Counted from the stretch's first letter, positions 8,313-21,053 are shown. The stretch: 64,000 bases of DNA from Halosimplex halophilum (GCF_004698125.1 NZ_ML214297.1:558001-622000), one strand, 5' to 3'. A program made the numbers and translations. Notes: generated from the sequence alone by a model not told the origin.

Positions 8313-9059
8313 ATGACTGTCCGACACGACGGCCTGACTGTCGACTGGCTCGGCTACGCGACCCTGCGCATCGAGGGCGACGACACGGTCGTCTACCTCG
8401 ACCCCGGCCGCTACGGCACGCTGACCGGCGAGTGGGAGCCCGACACGCCCGGCGTCGGCCACCCGCCGGGACAGGACTACCGCGCCGAGGACGCCGACGT
8501 GGTCTGTGTCACCCACATCCACCACTACGACAGCGACGGCGTCGAGCGCGTCTCGAACGAGGACACCACTGTCGTCGCCTTCGAGGGCATCGACGTGACC
8601 GACACCGACCGCGAGTTGACGCCCGTCGACGACCTCCCCTACGAGGTCGTCGAGGTCGGGATGGAGGACGAACTCGTCGTCGGCGACGTGCCGATCGCGA
8701 CCGTCCCGGCGTACAACGACCCGGACGGGGAGAACGTCGACGAGGACGGCGAACCCTTCCACCCGAAGGGGATCGGCTGCGGGTTCGTCGTCACCGTCGA
8801 CGGCACGAACGTCTTCTGGACGGGCGACTCCGACGCGCTGGAGGGTCACGAGGCGCTCGACGTGTCGCTGTTCGCCCCCTCCATCTCGCAGTCGTTCACG
8901 ATGGACCGCCACGACGCCGCCGACCTCGCCGAGGCGATGGACCCCGACCTGGTGCTCCCGATCCACTACAACACCTTCGCGGCGCTCGAAGCCGACAGCG
9001 GCGCCTTCGCCGAGGACGTGGCGAAGCGCGGCGTCCCGGTCGTGCTGGACGAGCGGTAG
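8313..9059 (+). CDS. metallo-beta-lactamase fold hydrolase (UlaG-like)
   Basis: A 248-aa soluble MBL-fold protein. The metal motif is present as THIHHYDSDG (HxHxxD form, about residues 67-76), with a later DSD-type ligand (FWTGDSDAL) and a terminal conserved His (LPIHYNTF). The N-terminal half DWLGYATLRIEG and VYLDPG are typical of the UlaG/L-ascorbate-6-phosphate lactonase-like branch, whose haloarchaeal members have no known substrate. It stands alone; repeat copy B follows its stop codon. Confidence 0.88.
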   Translation: MTVRHDGLTVDWLGYATLRIEGDDTVVYLDPGRYGTLTGEWEPDTPGVGHPPGQDYRAEDADVVCVTHIHHYDSDGVERVSNEDTTVVAFEGIDVTDTDRELTPVDDLPYEVVEVGMEDELVVGDVPIATVPAYNDPDGENVDEDGEPFHPKGIGCGFVVTVDGTNVFWTGDSDALEGHEALDVSLFAPSISQSFTMDRHDAADLAEAMDPDLVLPIHYNTFAALEADSGAFAEDVAKRGVPVVLDER

Positions 9060-9104
9060 ACTTCGCGGACAACGCGGTCGCTCATCGGTTGTTCAGTACA
9101 GGCG

Positions 9105-9390
9105 GTAGCTGTTACAGTGAGCGGTTGCGGTGCTGTGCGGAGCCGTGCGGTGTCGTGCGGTTGCGGTCCTGGCGGACTGAAAGGGCGAGGCGTGCTCGCG
9201 TTTATATAGTCGCCTGAGCGGGCACTGTCCGCGCGGGCGGTGCCGAGAGCGCGGATATCCCGCCTCAGCGACCGCGAGCGCGCCGAGGGCTTTCAACGCC
9301 TGTGGTTGACTGCGCTCTCCCCGACACGACTTCGTTTCACGACTCCACAAACAGAAACACCCACTCAACTCGCACGTCGAACCGGACGAT
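9105..9390 (+). repeat. dispersed structured repeat, copy B (about 286 bp)
   Basis: The shorter copy of the element at 330-770, in the same orientation. The core (9167-9300) has a small hairpin GCGAG-GCGTG-CTCGC at 9185-9199, then the sequence TTTATATAG, then the nested hairpin (outer arms 9216-9222 and 9259-9266, inner arms 9228-9234 and 9249-9255), then a G/C-rich block ending in gggctttca. The 3' part shares acgactt, cgac and acagaaaca words with copy A. The lack of coding bias and the preserved base pairing suggest a structured RNA or repeat element. Confidence 0.75.
9201..9209 (+). promoter_or_regulatory. TATA-like box inside repeat copy B
   Basis: TTTATATAG is an excellent haloarchaeal TATA box in a G/C-rich setting. 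The equivalent in copy A is TTTATCTAG (527-535). Transcription starting ~25 bp downstream would begin inside the nested hairpin. The box may drive a small RNA or may simply be a conserved part of the repeat. Confidence 0.4.
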
Positions 9391-9415
9391 TGTCAGAGAC
9401 GAGGTGTCCCTGTCG

Positions 9416-10513
9416 TCACAGCACGCCCATCTCGTCGAGGCGCTCGGGCAGGTAGGTGTCCGTGACGAAGTCCAGGCCGTAGGAGGCCAGGCTCTGCTGT
9501 TCGGACTTCTTGTCGATCTCGAGTTGCAGTTCGATCTGCTCCTTCCAGTAGTCGGACTGGAACCGCGGGTCCTCCAGTTCGCTCTCCAGGGCGTTCACGT
9601 CCGAGTCCGAGAGCGGGTCGGTCGGCAGGTCGTACTCGACGATGTCCTCGGGCTGGATGCCGACGAACTGCGCCTCCGGCGTGGCGAGGTACTCCGAGAG
9701 GTGCGCGCTCTTGATGGAACCGTAGGAGACCGACCCGAAGATGCGGTACGACCACGGGTCGCCGTCGGTGAAGACCACGACGGGCAGGTCCAGTTCGTCG
9801 TGGAGCCGCTTGGTCAGCCGCCGGGTCGCCCGCGCGGGCTGGCCGCCGAGGTGGACGACCAGGGCGTCGTAGTCGTCGTCGAAGCCGTTCTCGACGAGGC
9901 GGTCGCGCATGCCGCCGGTCTCGACGCAGAGGACGAACTCCGCGTCGTTGTCGAGGAACTCGATGGTGTCGGGGTTGTTGGGGATCTGGTAGCCGCCCTG
10001 GCCCACGTCGTCCTGGCAGTGGATCTCCCGGTCGCCGCGGTTGGTCTGCTCGCGGATGCGCAGCGGGCCCATCACCTTCGCGCCCGACTCCTCCGGGCGC
10101 ATGTGGAAGTCCTCGCGTTTGACCTCCGAGACGATCTCCAGGTCCTCGACGAGGTTGTTCGACTCGTCCTGGCTGTTGAACTGGGCCTCGTCCAGGTCCC
10201 ACGACTCGCTGAGGTAGTAGAGCTCACGCAGGGTCGACGAGCGGTCCTCGTCGAGCTGGCGGGCGAGGAAGTCGATGGTGTAGGTGGCCTTCAGCAGCTT
10301 CTCCGCGCCGGAGATGGTCTTGGCGGTGCGCGTGCTCTCGCGGTCGCCGTACACCCAGACGTCCTTGTCCTCGTCGTACTCGATGTTGGACTTGGTCCGG
10401 GTCGGAATCTTCATCTTCGGCACGTCGCCGCCCTCGAACTGCTCGTAGAACTGCTCGGCCAGGTCGATCAGCTGTTCTCTCGCGTCGGCGTCGGTGTCTG
10501 TGTCTGCGCTCAT
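9416..10513 (-). CDS. top6A: DNA topoisomerase VI subunit A
   Basis: The catalytic (Spo11-like) subunit of the type IIB topoisomerase that relaxes and decatenates DNA in an A2B2 complex with Top6B. This 365-aa protein has the CAP-domain active-site region [10 protein letters not shown] (Tyr 99/100) and a TOPRIM domain with the metal-binding [13 protein letters not shown] segment. Length is normal. It follows top6B by 28 bp and is presumably co-transcribed from the promoter before top6B. ATG 10513 follows a short AT-poor spacer; the Ser/Asp/Thr-rich N-terminus is typical for haloarchaea. Confidence 0.97.
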   Translation of the reverse strand: MSADTDTDADAREQLIDLAEQFYEQFEGGDVPKMKIPTRTKSNIEYDEDKDVWVYGDRESTRTAKTISGAEKLLKATYTIDFLARQLDEDRSSTLRELYYLSESWDLDEAQFNSQDESNNLVEDLEIVSEVKREDFHMRPEESGAKVMGPLRIREQTNRGDREIHCQDDVGQGGYQIPNNPDTIEFLDNDAEFVLCVETGGMRDRLVENGFDDDYDALVVHLGGQPARATRRLTKRLHDELDLPVVVFTDGDPWSYRIFGSVSYGSIKSAHLSEYLATPEAQFVGIQPEDIVEYDLPTDPLSDSDVNALESELEDPRFQSDYWKEQIELQLEIDKKSEQQSLASYGLDFVTDTYLPERLDEMGVL

Positions 10514-10541
10514 TGGTATGTGTCGGTGTCCGCGCTCGTCG

Positions 10542-12980
10542 TCATGCGTCGATAGTGACTCGCTCGGCCTCGACGCCGTCGACGGAGATGTCGAACTCCG
10601 CGTCGGCGCCCGCGTCGTACTCCAGGGTGGCCTCGTCGCCGGCCGACACCGAGGTCGACCACTTGACGAACCACTCGCCGTCCATCTCGACGACGCTGGC
10701 GTCGCCGTTCGCGAGGGCGGGCTCGCTCCCCGCGACGATGTCGGTGATCTCTACCTCGGCCGCCCGGTCGGAGTTGTTCTCGACCACCAGCCGGACGGTG
10801 TCGCCGTCGCGCTGGCGCTCGATCAGGACGTTGTTCATGATCCGCGCGAGGGTGTCGTCGATGTCCAGCTCCTCGTTGTCGGTGACCGCCGAGAGCTTCT
10901 CGGCCATCTCCGGGAGGATGGTGGCGAGCTTGTCCTGCTTCTCGCGGCGCTGCTGCATCGACCGGCGCTTCTTCAGGAACGACTTCAGCTCGCGGGCCGC
11001 CTCCCGTACCGCGAGTTCGATCTCCGATTCGAGCTCGGGGACGTTCGCGACGGCGTCTTTCGACTCGCTGGTGAACGGGACGTTCGTCGAGGCCACGTGG
11101 ACCATGATCACGGCCGGCCCGTTCGGGATGCCCGAGCCGCCTGGCTGGTCGAGGTTGTAGTTGCGCCAGTTGATGTCCTTGACCACGTCGGTCGTGGCGC
11201 AGGCGCCTCGCTGGTAGACCAGCGGGACGCGGTTGGCGAAGCGCATCACCTCGGCCTTGCCCTCGGCTTCCACGTCGCCGCCGTAGGCCAGGCCGGCCTC
11301 GACGATGAACGGGTCGCCGCCGTGGACCGATGCGTCGCGGGTCGACGCGGCGTAGAACTCCGCGTCGTACTCCTTGCGCAGCCCCTCCTCGATGAGGTCG
11401 GACTCGATGGGCGAGAGACAGTCCGTGGGGGGCGCGATGATGTCCGTCTCGCGCATCGCCTCCAGCAGCTGGCTGGACGTGTCGCGGTCGCCCGCGATTT
11501 CGTTCACGTTCGGCGGGTCGTCGGGAACGCGGCGGGCCCGCTCCCACAGCGCCTCGACGACGTTCTCGCGGGCGGTCTCGCCGAAGGTCGCGTCGTCGTA
11601 CTCCTCGGTGGCCTCGGCCGCGCGGCGGACGAACTCGCGGATCTCGTCGCGGGTCAGCCGGTGGCGGGCGTCGTCGGCGTCGCCGAACTTCGGCGCGAGC
11701 CGGTCGGCGACCCCCTGGATCGTCGCGTCGTCCTTCTGGGTGGTCGTCACCTCGTCGACGACGGCGTAGAGGTCCCCGCGGAGGTGCTCGTACTCGTCGG
11801 CGTCCTCGCCGAGGTCGACGGCCTCGCCGGTCCCGGTGACGGCGCCCCAGCCGGCCTCGCAGGCGTTCTCGCGGACGGTCGAGCCGAAGGTCACGTCGTG
11901 TTTCTCCTCGATGTCGTCGGCCACGTCGTCGACGATGTCGCAGAACTCGTGGTGGGCGACCCGCTCGTAGCCGTCGACGGCGTCGGCGACCCGGTCGGCG
12001 AACTCGGCGGTCGCCTCGGCGCCCTTGTTGGCGACCGCGGCGTCGAGCGCGCGGGCCACGTCCGCGGGTTCGTGTGACTTCGGCGGGGTCCACGACATCT
12101 CGCGGCCGAAGTGCCGGTCGCGGAAGTTGTCGATGACCGAGTCGGCGGTCTTGCCGCCGACGCGGGTGAACTCGCTCTGGAGGAAGCCCGACACCGAGTA
12201 CGAATCCGTGGCGTCGAGCATCTTGATGAGCGTGCCGAGTTCGACCCCGTGAGGGTGGGGCCGGATCTCCTCGGTCTCCGCGGGGAGCTTGTCGGTCACC
12301 CGCTCGTATTTCATGTGCTCGCTCGGCTCGCGGAGCTCGATGCGGGCGTGGGGGTTGACGACCGCGGTGTGTTTGATGTAGTCGTGGAGCTGGTTGCGGG
12401 CGCGCATGTTCGCCTCCATCTCCAGTTCGATCCGCGTCCCGTGGGGGCGCTCCCACGTGGTCGTCTCCTCGACGTCGATCTCGGGCTCGTTGGTGTCGGT
12501 GTCGATGATGAGCTCGAAGTACTCGGCGTCGGTGCCGCCCTTCGTGCGGGAGGTGATCTTCGCGGGCTTGCCCGAGGTCAGCTGGGAGTAGAGGACGGCC
12601 GCGGAGATGCCGATCCCCTGCTGGCCGCGGGACTGCTCGCGGGCGTGGAACCGCGAGCCGTAGAGGAGCTTCCCGAAGACCTTGGGGATCTGCTCTTTCG
12701 TGATGCCCGGCCCGTTGTCCTCGACGATGAGGCGGTAGTAGTCGCCGGCCTCCTGGATCTCGACGTAGATGTCGGGGGCGATGCCGGCCTCCTCGCAGGC
12801 GTCCAGTGCGTTGTCGACCGCCTCCTTGACGGCGGTCACGAGCCCCCGGGCCCCGCTGTCGAACCCGAGCATGTGCTTGTTCTTCTCGAAGAACTCGGCG
12901 ATGGAGATCGACCGCTGGCTCTCGGCCAGCTCCTCGGCGATCCCCTCACCCTCGCCGAGTTGCGACTGATACGATGTCAT
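10542..12980 (-). CDS. top6B: DNA topoisomerase VI subunit B
   Basis: The ATPase subunit of topoisomerase VI. The N-terminal GHKL domain shows the N-box ([15 protein letters not shown], about residues 50-65), G1 (EDNGPGI) and G2 (GQQGIGISA). The H2TH and transducer domains follow, with the catalytic-loop Lys region. At 812 aa it is longer than crenarchaeal Top6B because of an acidic insertion around residues 290-450 and a C-terminal Ig-like extension ending in a CARDB-like [13 protein letters not shown] segment, as in other Euryarchaeota. It is the first gene of the leftward operon and appears leaderless. Confidence 0.97.
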   Translation of the reverse strand: MTSYQSQLGEGEGIAEELAESQRSISIAEFFEKNKHMLGFDSGARGLVTAVKEAVDNALDACEEAGIAPDIYVEIQEAGDYYRLIVEDNGPGITKEQIPKVFGKLLYGSRFHAREQSRGQQGIGISAAVLYSQLTSGKPAKITSRTKGGTDAEYFELIIDTDTNEPEIDVEETTTWERPHGTRIELEMEANMRARNQLHDYIKHTAVVNPHARIELREPSEHMKYERVTDKLPAETEEIRPHPHGVELGTLIKMLDATDSYSVSGFLQSEFTRVGGKTADSVIDNFRDRHFGREMSWTPPKSHEPADVARALDAAVANKGAEATAEFADRVADAVDGYERVAHHEFCDIVDDVADDIEEKHDVTFGSTVRENACEAGWGAVTGTGEAVDLGEDADEYEHLRGDLYAVVDEVTTTQKDDATIQGVADRLAPKFGDADDARHRLTRDEIREFVRRAAEATEEYDDATFGETARENVVEALWERARRVPDDPPNVNEIAGDRDTSSQLLEAMRETDIIAPPTDCLSPIESDLIEEGLRKEYDAEFYAASTRDASVHGGDPFIVEAGLAYGGDVEAEGKAEVMRFANRVPLVYQRGACATTDVVKDINWRNYNLDQPGGSGIPNGPAVIMVHVASTNVPFTSESKDAVANVPELESEIELAVREAARELKSFLKKRRSMQQRREKQDKLATILPEMAEKLSAVTDNEELDIDDTLARIMNNVLIERQRDGDTVRLVVENNSDRAAEVEITDIVAGSEPALANGDASVVEMDGEWFVKWSTSVSAGDEATLEYDAGADAEFDISVDGVEAERVTIDA

Positions 12981-13007
12981 CCGTGCGCCCCCCTACTGCC
13001 GGGCAGG

Positions 13008-13014
13008 TTAAAAG
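13008..13014 (-). promoter_or_regulatory. TATA-like box of top6B
   Basis: CTTTTAA on the minus strand ends about 27 bp before the ATG of top6B. That is the spacing expected for a leaderless haloarchaeal transcript. Confidence 0.6.
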
Positions 13015-13047
13015 GCGTTCGCCGGCGGGGTGAAAGTGAAACCCGGC

Positions 13048-13109
13048 TCCCGGAGCGGCGGGGACGGTCCGGTCTGTCGCCCGGAGCGGCGGGGACGCCC
13101 CGGCCTGTT
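13048..13109 (+). repeat. 31-bp tandem duplication before gyrB
   Basis: Two adjacent 31-bp units (13048-13078 and 13079-13109) share the first 18 bases, CCCGGAGCGGCGGGGACG, and most of the rest. The first unit also forms one arm of a 13-bp inverted repeat with 13128-13140. Confidence 0.75.
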
Positions 13110-13210
13110 GCCCGACGCTGGATCCGGGGACAGACCGGACCCGGCGTGCGATCCCGCGGGCGAGCGGGCCGCTCCGCGGCGAGTCTCGCGCGAGCGCGCG
13201 TGCGAGGGCT

Positions 13211-15163
<1,953 letters not shown>

Positions 15164-15212
15164 CCCGGCGCGACCGAGCGGCGGACGACACTGACCGACG
15201 AGAGGTGACACG

Positions 15213-17768
15213 ATGAGTTCCGACGTACCCGACTCGGACGTGACGCCGGCCGCGGAGGTCGACCGCGTCCGCGTCGAGAACGAGATGGAGCAGAGCTACA
15301 TCGACTACGCGATGAGCGTCATCGCGGGCCGGGCGCTGCCGGACGTGCGGGACGGGCTCAAGCCCGTCCACCGGCGCATCCTCTACGCGATGCACGAGAT
15401 GGGCGTGACGAACAACAGCTCACACCGCAAGTCCTCGTCGATCGTCGGCGAGACGATGGGGGACTACCACCCCCACGGCGACTCCGCGATCTACGACACC
15501 CTGGTCCGGATGGCCCAGGACTTCGCGATGCGGTACCCCCTGGTCGACGGCCAGGGCAACTTCGGATCGATGGACGGCGACCCCGCGGCGGCCATGCGCT
15601 ACACGGAGGCCCGGATGGCCCCCATCGCCGAGGAGATGCTCGCGGACATCGAGAAGGACACCGTCGACTTCCAGTCGAACTACGACGACCGACTGACCGA
15701 GCCGGAGGTCCTGCCCGCGAAGGTGCCGAACCTGCTGATCAACGGCTCCTCGGGCATCGCGGTCGGGATGTCGACGAACATCCCGCCGCACAACTTCGGC
15801 GAGGTCGTCGACGCCGTCGTCCACCTCATCGACAACCCCGACTGCGACGTGGAGGACCTGATCGACACCCGCGACGGCCGCGGCAACGGCACCGCCGGCC
15901 CGATCAAGGGGCCGGACTTCCCGACCGGCGGCACCATCGTCGGCCGCGAGGCCGTCCACTCCGCCTACACCACCGGCCGCGGCCGGGTGACCGTCCGCGC
16001 GAAGTACGAGCTCGACCGGGAGAACGGGCAGATCGTCCTGACGGAGATCCCGTTCCAGGAGAACAAGGCGCGGATGGTCGAGCGCATCGCCGAGGACGTA
16101 AACGAGGGGAAGATCGAGGGCGTCTCGGACCTGCGCGACGAATCGGACCGCAACGGCGTCCGCGTCGTCATCGAACTCAAGCGCGGGGCCAACATCGACG
16201 TGGTCGAGAACCAGCTGAAGAAACACCACTTCGAGTCGACCTTCGGCGTCATCAACCTCGCCCTCGTCGACGGCCAGCCCCAGGTGCTGACGCTCAAGGA
16301 GACCCTCGAGGAGTACCTCGACCACCGCAAAGAGGTCGTCCGGCGCCGTTCCGAGTACGAACTCGCGGAGGCCGAGGACCGCGCGCACATCCTCGAAGGC
16401 CGGCTGAAGGCCCTGGAGCAGGTCGACGCGGTCGTCGACCTCATCCGCAACTCCGAGGACCGCGACCAGGCCAAGGCCGCGCTGCGCGGCGAGGTCGACC
16501 TCGGCGAGCTCGACGCGGAGTTCGAGCACCTCGACGAGCAGACCGCCTTCGACTTCTCGGGCGACCAGGCCGACCACATCGTCCGGATGCAGCTCGGCTC
16601 GCTCACCTCGATGGAGGCCGCGGAGATCGAGAGCGAGTACGAGGACCTGCAGGCCGAGATCGAGCGCCTGGAGACGATCCTGAACGACGAGTCGGAGCTG
16701 CTGGCGGTCATCAAGGAGGAGCTGGAGGCGATGAAGGCCGAGTACGACGACGAGCGCCGGACGAACTTCGTCGAGAGCGACGAGATCACCAACGAGGATC
16801 TGATCCCCGAGGAGGACGTGGTCGTCGTCATCACCGAGGACGACTACATCAAGCGGATGCCCGTCGACCGCTTCGACCCGCAGGGCCGGGGCGGCAAGGG
16901 CATCATCGGCGCCGACCCCAAGGAGGGCGATCGCGTCTCGAAGGTGTTCCGGGCAAACACCCACGACTACCTCCTTTCGTTCACCAACCAGGGGCAGGTC
17001 TACAAGCTCAAGACCTACGAGATCCCGGAGATGAGCCGGACCGCGCGCGGCAAGTCGGCCGTGAATCTCATCGACCTGGACGACGGCGAGGAGATCACCG
17101 CCGTCGTCAACACGGACGACTTCGAGCCCGAGGAGTCCATCGCGATGGTCACCCGCAACGGCTACGTCAAGCGGACCAACGCCGAGGAGTTCGAGAACAT
17201 CCTCTCGACGGGGATCATCGCCGCCGACCTGGAGGCGGGCGACGAGCTCGTCGACGTGGAGGTCACAGACCGGACGAAGGACCTGGTGATCGCCACCGAA
17301 CAGGGGATGACGATCCGCTTCGACGAGAGCGAGGCCCGCGAGATGGGCCGCAACGCCCGCGGTGTCGGCGGGATCGACCTCCAGGGCGACGACCGCGTCG
17401 CCGGCATGGTCGCCACCGACGGCGAGGACGACCGCTGTCTGCTGACGGTCACCCGCAACGGCTACGGCAAGCGCACCCGCCTCTCGGAGTACCGCCGCCA
17501 GTCCCGCTACGGCAAGGGGCTCATCGACATCAAGACCGACGAGCGCAACGGGCCCGTCAGCACCGTCAAGGCCGTCGGCGCGGACGACCACCTGATCATC
17601 ATGAGCGAGCGCGGGCAGATCATGCGCATCCGCGCGGGCGACGTGAGCGAGGTCGGCCGCAACACCAAGGGCGTCGTCGTGATGGACGTGGAGGAGGGCG
17701 ACAGCGTCGCCAGCGTCGACGTGGTCCCCGAGTCCGTCGACGAGGTCGACGCCGAGGACGCCGAGTAG
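15213..17768 (+). CDS. gyrA: DNA gyrase subunit A
   Basis: The breakage-reunion subunit of gyrase. The active-site Tyr is at residue 130 in AMRYTEARM. The quinolone-resistance region precedes it ([17 protein letters not shown]). The long coiled-coil gate arm covers roughly 340-500. The C-terminal DNA-wrapping domain has six GyrA beta-pinwheel repeats, including the GyrA-box QGRGGKGI near 563-570, so this is a true gyrase rather than ParC-like topoisomerase IV. It ends in an acidic tail. It is the second gene of the operon with gyrB. Confidence 0.98.
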   Translation: MSSDVPDSDVTPAAEVDRVRVENEMEQSYIDYAMSVIAGRALPDVRDGLKPVHRRILYAMHEMGVTNNSSHRKSSSIVGETMGDYHPHGDSAIYDTLVRMAQDFAMRYPLVDGQGNFGSMDGDPAAAMRYTEARMAPIAEEMLADIEKDTVDFQSNYDDRLTEPEVLPAKVPNLLINGSSGIAVGMSTNIPPHNFGEVVDAVVHLIDNPDCDVEDLIDTRDGRGNGTAGPIKGPDFPTGGTIVGREAVHSAYTTGRGRVTVRAKYELDRENGQIVLTEIPFQENKARMVERIAEDVNEGKIEGVSDLRDESDRNGVRVVIELKRGANIDVVENQLKKHHFESTFGVINLALVDGQPQVLTLKETLEEYLDHRKEVVRRRSEYELAEAEDRAHILEGRLKALEQVDAVVDLIRNSEDRDQAKAALRGEVDLGELDAEFEHLDEQTAFDFSGDQADHIVRMQLGSLTSMEAAEIESEYEDLQAEIERLETILNDESELLAVIKEELEAMKAEYDDERRTNFVESDEITNEDLIPEEDVVVVITEDDYIKRMPVDRFDPQGRGGKGIIGADPKEGDRVSKVFRANTHDYLLSFTNQGQVYKLKTYEIPEMSRTARGKSAVNLIDLDDGEEITAVVNTDDFEPEESIAMVTRNGYVKRTNAEEFENILSTGIIAADLEAGDELVDVEVTDRTKDLVIATEQGMTIRFDESEAREMGRNARGVGGIDLQGDDRVAGMVATDGEDDRCLLTVTRNGYGKRTRLSEYRRQSRYGKGLIDIKTDERNGPVSTVKAVGADDHLIIMSERGQIMRIRAGDVSEVGRNTKGVVVMDVEEGDSVASVDVVPESVDEVDAEDAE

Positions 17769-17900
17769 CGCCCCTGTTCCCGGCCGATTTCGCTTTCGCC
17801 GTTCTCGCCGTCGAGCGGAGCGCTCGCCCGTGAAGGGACACAAGAACTTTGCCGGAGTCGGGCGGACTCCCGGACAGCGACGGGGGAACTCACGATCACG

Positions 17901-20093
17901 ATGTTCGAGAGACGCGGCGGTTCGACGCTCGGAGTACTGTTCGTCCTGGCGGTGGCGGTCGCCGGGACCGCGGCGATACCGGCGTTCGCGGCCGCTGGAC
18001 CGGATACACGGGCCGGGACGGCGCCGGCGAACGCGGGCGGCGGGACGCAGTGTCCGGTCGGCGGCGGGGCGGTCGGGTCGGCGGCGGCCGCAGATGGGGG
18101 CGCTGACGACAGCGGTCCCGGCGGCGCTTCGACCGCGTCGGCGGCGAGCGACCACTCGCTGGCGAGCTACCCGGAGGCGCCGCGGACGGACGTGGCCCGG
18201 GGGGACATCGCGGCCATCGAGACGGGGATCACGCGCGGCGAGACGGGGACCGTCCGGATCGAGTCGGTCGACGGCGAGTTCAACGTCTCGCTGACGTTCG
18301 CGAACAACGACGGGCGCAAGCCGGCGGAGCTGTACGTCAACACCTACCTCGCGGGCAACGAGACGGCGGTCGCCGGCCTCGCGTACACCGCCGGCGACAA
18401 CGACCGCGTGGCCGTCGAGGACCGGGAGTCGGTCACCGGCGCGCCGATGCCGGTCGGCGCCTACGACGTGACCGTCGAGACGCGGTCGGGGACGACCACG
18501 CAGCGGCTGACCGTCGACGACCCCGCGGTCGGCGACACGACGCTCCAGCGGGCGCCCGGCGACCGGTTCGGCGAACTGGACTCCGACGAGGACATCGTCG
18601 CGGCCCGCGAGGCGGGTCTGATCACGGAGCCGCCGATGACTGACGACGGCCCGGAGGCCGCGCTGGGCGACACGATGGTCTACCGGCTGAACGCCAGCGG
18701 GGTCTACGGACTGCTGGCCGCACAGGGCGGCGCGACCAGCGAGGCGAACTTCCTCGCCGCCACGGGCGAGGAGGGTCCGTTCGACCTGTCGATCACCTCG
18801 TCGGGCGACTGCGAGTCGGCCGTCGACGTCCGCGGGAGCGTCGCGGACGGGACCGCCCGGGTGATCCCCGACCCGGACAGCGAGACGCTGTACGTGACCG
18901 CCGACCTGCGGCGCGTGGCCGTCCGCGAGGGCCTCGACCGCGGGTTCCGCGGGCCCGGGCGGGCGACATACACGTTCTCCGGGGGGAGTCACATCGCCGA
19001 ATCCGATACGACGACCGCGGTCGACTACACGGTCGCGGCCCGCGAGTACAGCTACGACGCCGACGGCGGGATCCTCGTCCGGGCGGCCGAACCCGGCCAG
19101 CGGGTCGCCGGCGAGACGAACCTGGCGCCGGGGACGAACCTGACGGTCAACGTCACGGGGCTCGACCGCGACTACGAGACGAGCGCGCGGACGACCGTCG
19201 ACGACGACGGGAGCTTCGGCGTCGACGTCGACCTGAGCGACGCGCGCGACGACGCGCGGTACACCGCCTCGATCGCCCAGATCGACGACTCGGAGACGCT
19301 GCTGACGACGGGGTCGGCCGAGGCGACGGCCGTCCTCTTCGAGGAGTACGCGTCGGCGAGTTCGAGCGAGGCCGACCGGGTCGAGAACGCCCGCGTCGCG
19401 CTCGAAGACGGCGGGTTCCTGGCGGCCTACCGCGTGCCGCCGAACGAACAGGTGACCCGGGAGGACCTGATCGGTCGCTCGGGGTACCTCCAGCCGGGGG
19501 TCCACGACCCGACGGTGTCGCTCGACCGCCCGCTGACCCGCAGTGAGAACGTCGTCCTCGTGGCCCACCGCGACGGCGACGGCGACGGCCGGTTCGACTA
19601 CCCGGCCGACGACAGCCCCTACCGGATCGGCAGCGACCCGGTCTACGGCGTGGGCAGGGTGCTGCTCGACGGCGGGTCGAAACCGCCGAGAAATCCGCAG
19701 TACCTCGGCGTGACGCTCCCGCCGGCCGACGAGATCACGGGGACGCCGGTCCCGACGGCGACGCCGACCGACGAGCCGACGGCGACCGCCACCCCGTCGC
19801 CGACGCCGACCGCGACGCCGACGGACCGTGCGGTCACGACGACGGAGCTCCCGCCGCCGACGCTGCGCGGGACGGACACGCCGACGGCGACGCCCGCGGG
19901 GACGACCGCCCCGAACGGGACCGGCGTCCCGACCGCCGCGAACGGCACCGCCGGGCCGAACGGCACGGCCGCCAGCGGGACCGCGACGGTCACAGACGGC
20001 GCCGCCGACGGGTTCGGCCCCGGGTTCGGAGTGACAGCGGTCGTCGTGGCCGTCGTCCTGTTCGGCGCGGCCGCGCTGTCGCGGCGGGAGTAG
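17901..20093 (+). CDS. secreted surface protein with BGTF/DUF7282-like domains and PGF-CTERM anchor
   Basis: A 730-aa exported protein. It has an N-terminal signal segment (LGVLFVLAVAVAGTAAIPA, about residues 10-28) and beta-rich surface domains. A BGTF-type segment lies around 400-455 (GETNLAPGTNLTVNVTG). A DUF7282-like domain follows at about 480-590, with RSGYLQPGVHDPTV and VAHRDGDGDGRFDY. Then comes a Thr/Pro-rich, presumably O-glycosylated stalk (about 615-660). The C-terminus FGPGFGVTAVVVAVVLFG followed by Arg residues is a PGF-CTERM signal for archaeosortase A processing and lipid anchoring. It is an S-layer-associated or cell-surface protein of unknown ligand. Several N-x-T/S glycosylation sequons are present. 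Confidence 0.85.
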   Translation: MFERRGGSTLGVLFVLAVAVAGTAAIPAFAAAGPDTRAGTAPANAGGGTQCPVGGGAVGSAAAADGGADDSGPGGASTASAASDHSLASYPEAPRTDVARGDIAAIETGITRGETGTVRIESVDGEFNVSLTFANNDGRKPAELYVNTYLAGNETAVAGLAYTAGDNDRVAVEDRESVTGAPMPVGAYDVTVETRSGTTTQRLTVDDPAVGDTTLQRAPGDRFGELDSDEDIVAAREAGLITEPPMTDDGPEAALGDTMVYRLNASGVYGLLAAQGGATSEANFLAATGEEGPFDLSITSSGDCESAVDVRGSVADGTARVIPDPDSETLYVTADLRRVAVREGLDRGFRGPGRATYTFSGGSHIAESDTTTAVDYTVAAREYSYDADGGILVRAAEPGQRVAGETNLAPGTNLTVNVTGLDRDYETSARTTVDDDGSFGVDVDLSDARDDARYTASIAQIDDSETLLTTGSAEATAVLFEEYASASSSEADRVENARVALEDGGFLAAYRVPPNEQVTREDLIGRSGYLQPGVHDPTVSLDRPLTRSENVVLVAHRDGDGDGRFDYPADDSPYRIGSDPVYGVGRVLLDGGSKPPRNPQYLGVTLPPADEITGTPVPTATPTDEPTATATPSPTPTATPTDRAVTTTELPPPTLRGTDTPTATPAGTTAPNGTGVPTAANGTAGPNGTAASGTATVTDGAADGFGPGFGVTAVVVAVVLFGAAALSRRE

Positions 20094-20138
20094 CGGCTGG
20101 GACCGGGGTCGGCGCGCTCGCTCGCGCGTCGTCCCGTG

Positions 20139-21053
20139 TCAGAGGATGCGTTTGCCGAGCGCGCTCGCGGCGAGTTCGACCGCGAGTTCGGCGGTCCTGT
20201 TGTGGTCGTCGAGGATGGGGTTGACCTCGACGATCTCCATCGAGACGAGGTCGGAGCCGGTCGTCCGGGAGACGACCTCCATCGCGGTGTGGCCCTCGCG
20301 GTAGGAGGCGCCGCCGCGGACGGGCGTGCCCACGCCGGGGGCCTCGGTCGGGTCGAGGAAGTCCATGTCGAGGCTGACGTGGACGCCGTCGGTCCCGTCG
20401 GTCGCGGCCTCGACGGCCTCGCGGGTCACCTCGGGCAGGCCGCGCTGGTCGACGTCGGTCATCGAGAACGCGGTCACGTCGCTCTCCCGGAGGGCCTCGC
20501 GCTCCTCGTCGTCGAGGTCGCGCAGGCCGACCATCGCGACGTTCTCGGGGTCGACCGTGGGGGACGCCGCCCAGTCGCTGTCGGCGAACGCGCCGCGGCC
20601 GAGGATCGCGGCGACGGACATCCCGTGGACGTTCCCGCTCGGTGTGGTGGCGGGCGTGTTGAAGTCGCCGTGGGCGTCGAACCAGACGACCCCCATGTCC
20701 CGGTCGCGGGCGACGCCGCCGACGGTCCCGATGGCGATGGAGTGGTCGCCGCCGAGGACGAGCGGGACCGCGCCGTCGGCGACGGCCGTGGCCACCTCGT
20801 CGGCGAGGTCACGACACACCCGCTCGGTCGCCGCGAGGTACTTCGCCCGACCATCAGGGGGGCGGCCGGCGTCCGCCTCGGTCCGTTCCGGGCTGGGGAC
20901 CGGGACGTTTCCGCCGTCGTCGCAGTCGATCCCGAGCGACTCCAGTTCGTCGGCCAGTCCGGCGTAGCGGATGGCCGACGGGCCCATGTCGACGCCGCGC
21001 CTGTCCGCGCCCAGGTCCATCGGGACGCCGAGGACGCGTACCGGTCGGTCCAT
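20139..21053 (-). CDS. rocF: arginase (ureohydrolase family)
   Basis: Hydrolyses arginine to ornithine and urea. At 304 aa it has all ureohydrolase metal motifs: LGGDHSIAIG (about residues 121-130), FDAHGDFNTP with ATTPSGNVHGM, which favours arginase over agmatinase, then SLDMDFLDP and EIVEVNPILDDHNRTAEL. ATG 21053 starts the typical RPVRVLGVPMDLGADRRGVDMGP stretch directly; the upstream extension is basic and non-homologous. It converges on the surface protein gene and lies downstream of the small membrane protein. Confidence 0.93.
   Translation of the reverse strand: MDRPVRVLGVPMDLGADRRGVDMGPSAIRYAGLADELESLGIDCDDGGNVPVPSPERTEADAGRPPDGRAKYLAATERVCRDLADEVATAVADGAVPLVLGGDHSIAIGTVGGVARDRDMGVVWFDAHGDFNTPATTPSGNVHGMSVAAILGRGAFADSDWAASPTVDPENVAMVGLRDLDDEEREALRESDVTAFSMTDVDQRGLPEVTREAVEAATDGTDGVHVSLDMDFLDPTEAPGVGTPVRGGASYREGHTAMEVVSRTTGSDLVSMEIVEVNPILDDHNRTAELAVELAASALGKRIL

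Larger units (their letters stand above)
9060..9415. other. non-coding interval between convergent genes, repeat copy B
   Basis: This 356-bp gap lies between the 3' ends of the MBL hydrolase and top6A. It is almost fully occupied by the second copy of the dispersed repeat. No credible gene is present: ORFs crossing it are Arg-rich and match those in copy A only because the DNA is repeated. Confidence 0.8.

Noticed and set aside
3756-8966. A 1736-codon open frame on the minus strand
   Set aside because: It runs opposite pilC, the ligase and the MBL gene. Very high third-position GC produces stop-free antisense frames. The plus-strand genes have clear motifs, so this frame is a shadow.
15420-19568. 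A 1382-codon minus-strand open frame
   Set aside because: Antisense to gyrA and the surface protein; same GC-driven artefact with Val/Asp/Arg-biased composition and no domain.
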